A stretch of DNA of 10,513 nucleotides from contig CALAUK010000142.1 of the NCBI GenBank assembly GCA_937892135.1, positions 1-10,513 on the forward strand, given 5' to 3'. This document shows positions 6,646 through 10,513 of the stretch, one piece after another. This DNA comes from an uncultured Clostridia bacterium. Lineage in GTDB: Bacteria > Bacillota > Clostridia > UBA1381 > UMGS1253. The position numbers and the translations under genes were made by a program. The notes beneath the pieces are model-generated. The model was not told the DNA's origin. It did not search any database and saw only the letters and a list, made by a program, of their open reading frames with translations. Numbering within the stretch: position 1 is the stretch's first letter; the number at the start of each line of letters is the position of its first letter.

Positions 6646-7335
6646 TTAAACCTCATATTTTTCCATATAGTCAAATTCTTTGTCTTTTATAAGTCTTACG
6701 ACAAAATTAAATTTATTAACACTTGTGCACATATAAAAATCCTCTTCGGGAAAAACATCTCTTTTTTCCTTGTCGAAAAATTTAGCGCCCGAAGTAAGCT
6801 TTAAATTTTCTATTTCCTTCGTTATATCTCTTTCCTCACCCAAAAGAAGACTTTTTATGTACTCTGCGCAAAGAATATCCTCGTCTGTCGGCTCTTTCCC
6901 TGCAAGACCCATGCAAACCAAAGAAACTTCTTTCGCACCGCTTCTTTTTATATACTCCGAAATCGCCCTCGCATTAACCAAAGAGCCTCCAATAATTTCT
7001 TCGGCTCCCGTGGCATTTGCAATTCCCTGCGTTCCTGCGCTTGTAGTGTGGCATATAGTTTTGCCGAAAACATCAATATCCTTAAGCTCAAACGGCGAAT
7101 TTCCCATGTCAAACCCGGGAAGTTTTTTTCCGCCCCTCTCGCCCGCAAGAATAATATCGGGTTTTTCTTCTTTTAACTTGTAGGCGATTTCGCTGTCTCC
7201 CACGGGAATGATTTTACTAGCACCCGCATTAAACAAATATGCCTCTAAGGAAAATGCCCTGAAAACATCAATTATAACCGTTAATCCCGTAGCTTTCTTT
7301 GCTCCCTCAATTAAATTAAGTATTTTTATGTTCAT
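6646..7335 (-). CDS. ComB-family protein (putative 2-phosphosulfolactate phosphatase)
   Basis: The 229-residue cytosolic protein matches the ComB family, Mg-dependent phosphatases named for converting 2-phosphosulfolactate to sulfolactate in archaeal coenzyme M synthesis. Visible blocks are VIIDVFRAFS (20-29), ILAGERGGKKLPGFDMGNSP (62-81) and TTSAGTQGI (97-105), followed by GGSLVNARAI and a VSLVCMG strand. Length is normal for the family. The first block reads DVFRAFSLEA, where many ComB proteins have a DVxRA(S/T)(T/S)T form, so this is a divergent bacterial branch and the substrate may differ. No comA, comC, comD or comE partner is in the window. It lies 48 bases after the deacetylase gene with no terminator, and 2 bases before the MFS gene. 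The ATG at 7335 has only a weak purine-rich site (GAGAG) upstream. The family call is strong; the reaction is inferred by homology. Confidence 0.85.
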   Translation of the reverse strand: MNIKILNLIEGAKKATGLTVIIDVFRAFSLEAYLFNAGASKIIPVGDSEIAYKLKEEKPDIILAGERGGKKLPGFDMGNSPFELKDIDVFGKTICHTTSAGTQGIANATGAEEIIGGSLVNARAISEYIKRSGAKEVSLVCMGLAGKEPTDEDILCAEYIKSLLLGEERDITKEIENLKLTSGAKFFDKEKRDVFPEEDFYMCTSVNKFNFVVRLIKDKEFDYMEKYEV

Positions 7336-7383
7336 TTTTTCTCTCTTTTCTGTTAGTTTTCACTCAAAAATATACCATATTTT

Positions 7384-8202
7384 TCATATTTCGTCAAGGC
7401 TTTTAAAGGTATATCCCGCTTTTCTTGCATCTTCAATAAACCTTTTTAAAACATCTGCATTATCTTTTGAAACTGCGTGCAAAAGCAAAACCGCCCCATC
7501 GTGAAGATACGGCATAATCTGGGAATATGCATAATCTGCCCCCCTCACCTCGTCTCTTTTCCAGTCTACATAAGCAAAGCTCCACATTACCGTCTTGTAT
7601 CCAAGCTCATTTGTGATAGCCAAAGTCCTTTCGCTGTATTCTCCCATAGGCGGTCTTAAGTATTTCATATTATCTCCCGTAAGTTCATTATACATTTTGT
7701 TAAGAGACGTAATCTCTTCAATTATTTCATTGTCTGTCTTATCAGGCATAGACGGGTGGTGGTTTGTGTGGTTTCCGACAATGTGCCCCTCATCATGCAT
7801 TCTTTTAACTAATTCAGGCTCATTTTTTATGTAATCTCCCGTTACAAAAAAAGCCGCAGGCGTTTTAGTTTCCTTTAAAACATCCAGTATTTTTGCGCTA
7901 TACCCGTTTTCATAACCCTCATCAAATGTAAGATATAAATTCTTTTCACCTTTATCACTTAGATAAAAACCCCCGTGTTTTTTAAGAGTGCTTGTTATAT
8001 TTTCAGGCATTTCGGGAGCGGAATTTTCTTTCTTTTTAAGTCCCCAGCCAATTTTTGTATTATCGTATGTATTGTAGCTTACGCTTACGGCGTGCTCTTT
8101 AAACTCCTCTTCTTTTTTTTCGCATGACGAAAGCACCACTGCAAAAACAAAGACCAAAAAAGCCGCTAAAAACCTCTTTATGTGTTCTTTTTTTATATTC
8201 AT
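7384..8202 (-). CDS. pdaA: PdaA-like polysaccharide deacetylase, probable lipoprotein
   Basis: PdaA-type NodB-domain enzymes remove the acetyl group from N-acetylmuramic acid so that muramic delta-lactam can form in spore cortex, where germination lytic enzymes recognise it. The 272-residue protein has a basic N-terminus, a hydrophobic stretch and the lipobox LSSC (Cys27), so it is probably lipid-anchored outside the membrane. A PdaA-type WGLKKKENSAPE segment (53-64) precedes the NodB domain, which shows YLTFDEGYENGY (90-101, catalytic Asp94), GNHTNHHP (143-150, metal His145 and His149), LRPPMGEYSE (182-191), MWSFAYVDW and LLHAVSKDN (240-248, His242). Glu95 stands where B. subtilis PdaA has Asn and generic NodB enzymes have Asp. 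The ATG has GGAGGG (8209-8214) 6 bases upstream. It heads a minus-strand cluster. I see no convincing sigma-A promoter before it, which would suit a sporulation sigma factor, but no such site can be claimed. Confidence 0.92.
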   Translation of the reverse strand: MNIKKEHIKRFLAAFLVFVFAVVLSSCEKKEEEFKEHAVSVSYNTYDNTKIGWGLKKKENSAPEMPENITSTLKKHGGFYLSDKGEKNLYLTFDEGYENGYSAKILDVLKETKTPAAFFVTGDYIKNEPELVKRMHDEGHIVGNHTNHHPSMPDKTDNEIIEEITSLNKMYNELTGDNMKYLRPPMGEYSERTLAITNELGYKTVMWSFAYVDWKRDEVRGADYAYSQIMPYLHDGAVLLLHAVSKDNADVLKRFIEDARKAGYTFKSLDEI

Positions 8203-8288
8203 ATAAATCCCTCCTTTTCACTTACTATTTCTATTCTTCATATTTTTTTCTATTCTCAAAAAATATCGTAAAAATTCCTTATTTCCTA

Positions 8289-8317
8289 TTGACATACGGC
8301 AAAAAAACATATACAAT
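8289..8317 (+). promoter_or_regulatory. Sigma-A promoter of rny(-ymdB)
   Basis: A perfect TTGACA (8289-8294), a 17-base spacer and TACAAT (8312-8317) make this one of the two best promoters in the window. Transcription should begin near 8324, about 240 nt before the rny ATG. Confidence 0.88.
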
Positions 8318-8351
8318 ATATATTGGTATGTATTTTATGTAATAATCAAAT

Positions 8352-8378
8352 ATAGTGGTGCAAAAACTTGCACGCTAT
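8352..8378 (+). other. Stem-loop in the rny leader
   Basis: GTGCAA (8358-8363) pairs perfectly with TTGCAC (8368-8373) around an AAAC loop. Below it a one-base bulge (G8357) is followed by a U-G pair and ATAG/CTAT (8352-8355 with 8375-8378). No T-tract follows, so it is not a terminator. It lies about 30 nt from the predicted 5' end of the rny transcript. Confidence 0.6.
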
Positions 8379-8458
8379 GCTTTCAAGTATTATTTCTTTT
8401 GATTTTCATAATTACAATGCAAGAGAGTAGTATATAAAGTTTTTTAATCAGTTTAACA

Positions 8459-8496
8459 AGACAATAATATTTATATGTGCAGAAGTATTGTCTGCA
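8459..8496 (+). other. Two mutually exclusive hairpins in the rny leader
   Basis: AGACAATA (8459-8466) is the exact complement of TATTGTCT (8486-8493). TGCAGA (8478-8483) is the exact complement of TCTGCA (8491-8496). The two pairings share bases 8491-8493 and cannot form together. This resembles a switch, but these are short stems in AT-rich sequence and could be chance. Confidence 0.4.
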
Positions 8497-8562
8497 GGTT
8501 GTATATTTACAATTAAATAACCTTATTTTGCTACTCCTATTAAAAAAGGAGGTGTTTGTGCT

Positions 8563-10128
8563 ATGGGAACAATCATAGCAATTGTGTGTGGAATAGCCGC
8601 AGTAATTATTTGTGCTATTGTAACATACCGTGTTGCTTCAAAGTCTGGTTATGAAAAGCGTAAGCGAGAAGCAGAGCTTATAATCGGCGGAGCAGAAACG
8701 GAAGCAAAAAGAATTGTTGACGATGCGGGCAAAGCGGCTGAAAACAAAAAGCGCGAAATTCTTTTGGAAGCCAAAGAAGAAAGCCACAGACAGCGTCAGG
8801 AGCTTGACAAGGAAATCAAAGAGCGCAGAAATGAGATTACCCGTCAGGAAAGAAGAATTCAGCAAAAAGAAGAAACTCTGGATAAGAAAACAGAGGCTAT
8901 TGAAGAAAAAGAAGCAAATTTATTAAAACAAACCAAAATTCTTGAGCAAAAAGAAGAGGAAATCGCAAAAATCAAGCAGCAGGAAATTGAAGCTCTTGAA
9001 AAGATTTCAGGTCTTTCAGCTGAGGAAGCAAAGCAGCTTTTATTAAGAGATTTGGAAAGTCAGATTCGTCACGAGTCAGCTATGCTTATTAAAGACATTG
9101 AGACTCAGGCAAAAGACGAGGCAGAAAAGCGTGCTAAAAACATTATCGCAGGTGCGATTCAGAAGGTGGCAGCAGACCACTCTGCAGAAACTACTGTTTC
9201 TGTTGTTTCTCTTCCCAGTGAAGAGATGAAAGGCCGAATTATCGGTCGTGAGGGCAGAAATATCCGTGCTCTTGAAACATTAACAGGAATTGACCTTATT
9301 ATTGACGATACACCCGAGGCAGTTATTCTTTCAGGATTTGACCCGATTCGCCGTGAAATAGCAAGACTTTCACTTGAAAAGCTTATCGCTGACGGCAGAA
9401 TTCATCCGGCTCGTATCGAAGAAACTGTTGAAAAATCAAAGCGTGAGATTGAAGCTGAGATTAAGCAGGAGGGCGAGCGTGCAACATTTGAAACAGGTGT
9501 TCACGGTCTTCACCCTGAAATTATAAAGCTTTTGGGAAGACTTAAGTACCGCACAAGCTACGGTCAGAATGTACTTAATCATTCAATCGAGGTTGCTCAG
9601 CTTGCAGGTGCTATGGCGGGCGAGCTTGGCGTAGATATCGCACTTGCAAAGCGTGCAGGTCTTTTGCACGACTTAGGTAAGTCTGTTGACCACGAGGTTG
9701 AAGGTTCACACGTTACGATAGGTGCTGATATTGCTAAAAAGTACAAGGAAAACAACGATGTTATCCATGCAATTATGGCGCACCATGGTGATGTCGAGGC
9801 AACTACTTTAGTTGCTTGCATAGTTCAGGCTTGTGATGCAATTTCTGCTGCAAGACCGGGCGCAAGAAGAGAAAACCTTGAAACCTATATCAAGCGTCTT
9901 GAAAAGCTTGAAGAAATCGCAAACTCATTTACAGGTGTTGAAAAGAGCTTTGCTATTCAGGCAGGTAGAGAAGTAAGAATTATGGTTAAACCCGACGATG
10001 TTAAGGATGACGGTGTAATTTTGATGGCTCGTGATATTGTTAAGCGTATCGAAGAAGAGCTTGAGTATCCCGGTCAGATTAAAGTTAATGTTATCCGTGA
10101 AATGCGTGCTGTTGATTACGCAAAATAA
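8563..10128 (+). CDS. rny: Ribonuclease Y
   Basis: RNase Y is the membrane-anchored endoribonuclease that starts decay and processing of much mRNA in Bacillota, cutting single-stranded AU-rich sites. The 521-residue product is of usual length. It has one N-terminal membrane helix (about 3-23), a long charged coiled coil (about 30-200, rich in Glu, Lys and Arg), a KH RNA-binding domain with GRIIGREGRNIRALE (about 224-238), and an HD domain with LLHDLGKSVDHE (His369-Asp370) and AHHGD (His407-His408). The C-terminus EYPGQIKVNVIREMRAVDYAK is typical. The ATG at 8563 follows a perfect AGGAGG (8547-8552) at 10-base spacing. It has its own strong promoter and a long structured leader, and is followed by ymdB, the common arrangement. 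In B. subtilis recA precedes rny; here a divergent pdaA does. Confidence 0.99.
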   Translation: MGTIIAIVCGIAAVIICAIVTYRVASKSGYEKRKREAELIIGGAETEAKRIVDDAGKAAENKKREILLEAKEESHRQRQELDKEIKERRNEITRQERRIQQKEETLDKKTEAIEEKEANLLKQTKILEQKEEEIAKIKQQEIEALEKISGLSAEEAKQLLLRDLESQIRHESAMLIKDIETQAKDEAEKRAKNIIAGAIQKVAADHSAETTVSVVSLPSEEMKGRIIGREGRNIRALETLTGIDLIIDDTPEAVILSGFDPIRREIARLSLEKLIADGRIHPARIEETVEKSKREIEAEIKQEGERATFETGVHGLHPEIIKLLGRLKYRTSYGQNVLNHSIEVAQLAGAMAGELGVDIALAKRAGLLHDLGKSVDHEVEGSHVTIGADIAKKYKENNDVIHAIMAHHGDVEATTLVACIVQACDAISAARPGARRENLETYIKRLEKLEEIANSFTGVEKSFAIQAGREVRIMVKPDDVKDDGVILMARDIVKRIEEELEYPGQIKVNVIREMRAVDYAK

Positions 10129-10140
10129 TTTATATTAACT

Positions 10141-10172
10141 AATGGATAGGTAATTTATTTTGCCTATCCATT
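10141..10172 (+). terminator. Hairpin between rny and ymdB, possible leaky terminator or processing site
   Basis: AATGGATAGG (10141-10150) pairs perfectly with CCTATCCATT (10163-10172). Three further pairs including one U-G close a 6-base loop (10154-10159), giving a 13-bp stem. Only TT then C follow the stem, a poor U-tract, so termination would be partial at best. It lies 12 bases after the rny stop and 12 bases before the ymdB ribosome-binding site, so it may reduce or separate ymdB expression. Confidence 0.6.
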
Positions 10173-10197
10173 TTCATAAATTATGGAGGTTGATATT

Positions 10198-10513
10198 TTG
10201 AAAGTCTTATTTGTTGGAGATATTATGTCCTCATGCGGAAGAGGTATGGTTTTTAAAAGCTTAGATAAGCTGTACAGGGATTATAGCTTTGATGCAATTG
10301 TTGCTAACGGCGAAAACTCAGCTCACGGCAGAGGAATAAGCCTAGCCATTTCAGAAGAGCTTCTCGGCATGGGAATTAATGTTATAACTATGGGAAACCA
10401 TGTGTGGAATAACTCTGAGATTTATAAAGTTTTAGACTCCACTTCCTCTGTTATACGCCCGGCTAACCTAAGTTCCCTCTCCCCTGGCTCTGGCAGCGTT
10501 ATTGTAGATATTG
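10198..10513 (+). CDS. ymdB: YmdB-family metallophosphodiesterase (5' part, cut by window edge)
   Basis: The first 105 codons are present; the gene continues past the right edge. The start is TTG at 10198, with GGAGG (10185-10189) 8 bases upstream, and the N-terminus MKVLFVGDIMSSCGRGM is typical of the family. Calcineurin-like metal-site residues are visible: GD at 7-8, NGENSAHGRG (37-46, including Glu39 and Asn40) and TMGNHVW (64-70, Asn67 and His68), followed by RPAN at 87-90. The B. subtilis homologue is a phosphodiesterase active on 2',3'-cyclic nucleotides that affects biofilm and motility gene expression. It follows rny after a 69-base gap containing a hairpin and probably shares its promoter. 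The distal histidines of the active site lie outside the window. Confidence 0.95.
   Translation, partial: MKVLFVGDIMSSCGRGMVFKSLDKLYRDYSFDAIVANGENSAHGRGISLAISEELLGMGINVITMGNHVWNNSEIYKVLDSTSSVIRPANLSSLSPGSGSVIVDI

Larger units (their letters stand above)
8203..8562. other. Divergent intergenic region between pdaA and rny
   Basis: These 360 very AT-rich bases hold the pdaA ribosome-binding site at the left end, the rny promoter (8289-8317), and an untranslated rny leader of about 240 nt with several hairpins. A 12-base palindrome, CAATATATATTG (8314-8325), overlaps the -10 box and predicted start. No coding region or tRNA is evident, and I do not recognise a known riboswitch class. Confidence 0.7.

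Noticed and set aside
8203..8290. Sigma-G- or sigma-A-type promoter for pdaA on the minus strand
   Set aside because: A GAATA-like -35 can be found, but the sequence at the proper -10 distance does not fit the consensus, and no good TTGACA/TATAAT pair exists.
8534..8551. Ribosome-binding-site sequestering hairpin of rny as a stand-alone feature
   Set aside because: The stem is only 5 bp with an 8-base loop, too weak to list separately; it is kept only as part of the leader finding.
1..10513. CRISPR array, tRNA, transposase, or phage genes
   Set aside because: No spaced direct repeats, cloverleaf sequence, transposase motif or phage protein was seen on either strand.

Overview
The window looks like chromosomal DNA from an AT-rich, probably endospore-forming member of the Clostridia (Bacillota). 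The grounds are the gene order hrcA-grpE-dnaK-dnaJ behind a perfect CIRCE operator, a DnaK lacking the ATPase-domain insert of the E. coli protein, an RNase Y-YmdB pair, a PdaA-type spore-cortex deacetylase, strong AGGAGG ribosome-binding sites and several GTG/TTG starts. The species cannot be named from the sequence alone.

Layout, left to right. Positions 1-165 are AT-rich and hold an imperfect inverted repeat and a promoter. They lead into a small plus-strand gene for a four-helix-bundle (S23/Avd-like) protein (166-522). A hairpin terminator (526-553) separates it from the convergent minus-strand heat-shock operon, which is transcribed hrcA (5220) -> grpE -> dnaK -> dnaJ (562) from a promoter and CIRCE operator at 5248-5314. 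Upstream of that promoter a terminator (5375-5414) closes a second minus-strand cluster, transcribed pdaA-like deacetylase (8202) -> ComB-family phosphatase -> MFS transporter (5417). A 360-base intergenic region (8203-8562) then carries a consensus sigma-A promoter and a leader of about 240 nt for the plus-strand gene rny (8563-10128). After a 13-bp hairpin, ymdB begins with TTG (10198) and runs off the right edge.

How the genes work together. HrcA represses its own operon at CIRCE. DnaK, DnaJ and GrpE form the Hsp70 folding cycle. RNase Y is the membrane-anchored endonuclease that starts mRNA decay, and YmdB is a metallophosphodiesterase commonly encoded next to it. PdaA-type enzymes make muramic delta-lactam in spore cortex. 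The ComB-like enzyme and the MFS protein are almost certainly co-translated and may handle one small metabolite, which cannot be identified from here.

Most of the window is conserved housekeeping sequence and I see no clear new system. The points most worth a second look are the ComB-like/MFS pair behind a deacetylase gene, the long structured rny leader, the 15-bp perfect palindrome between dnaK and dnaJ, and the orphan four-helix-bundle gene beside an inverted repeat.
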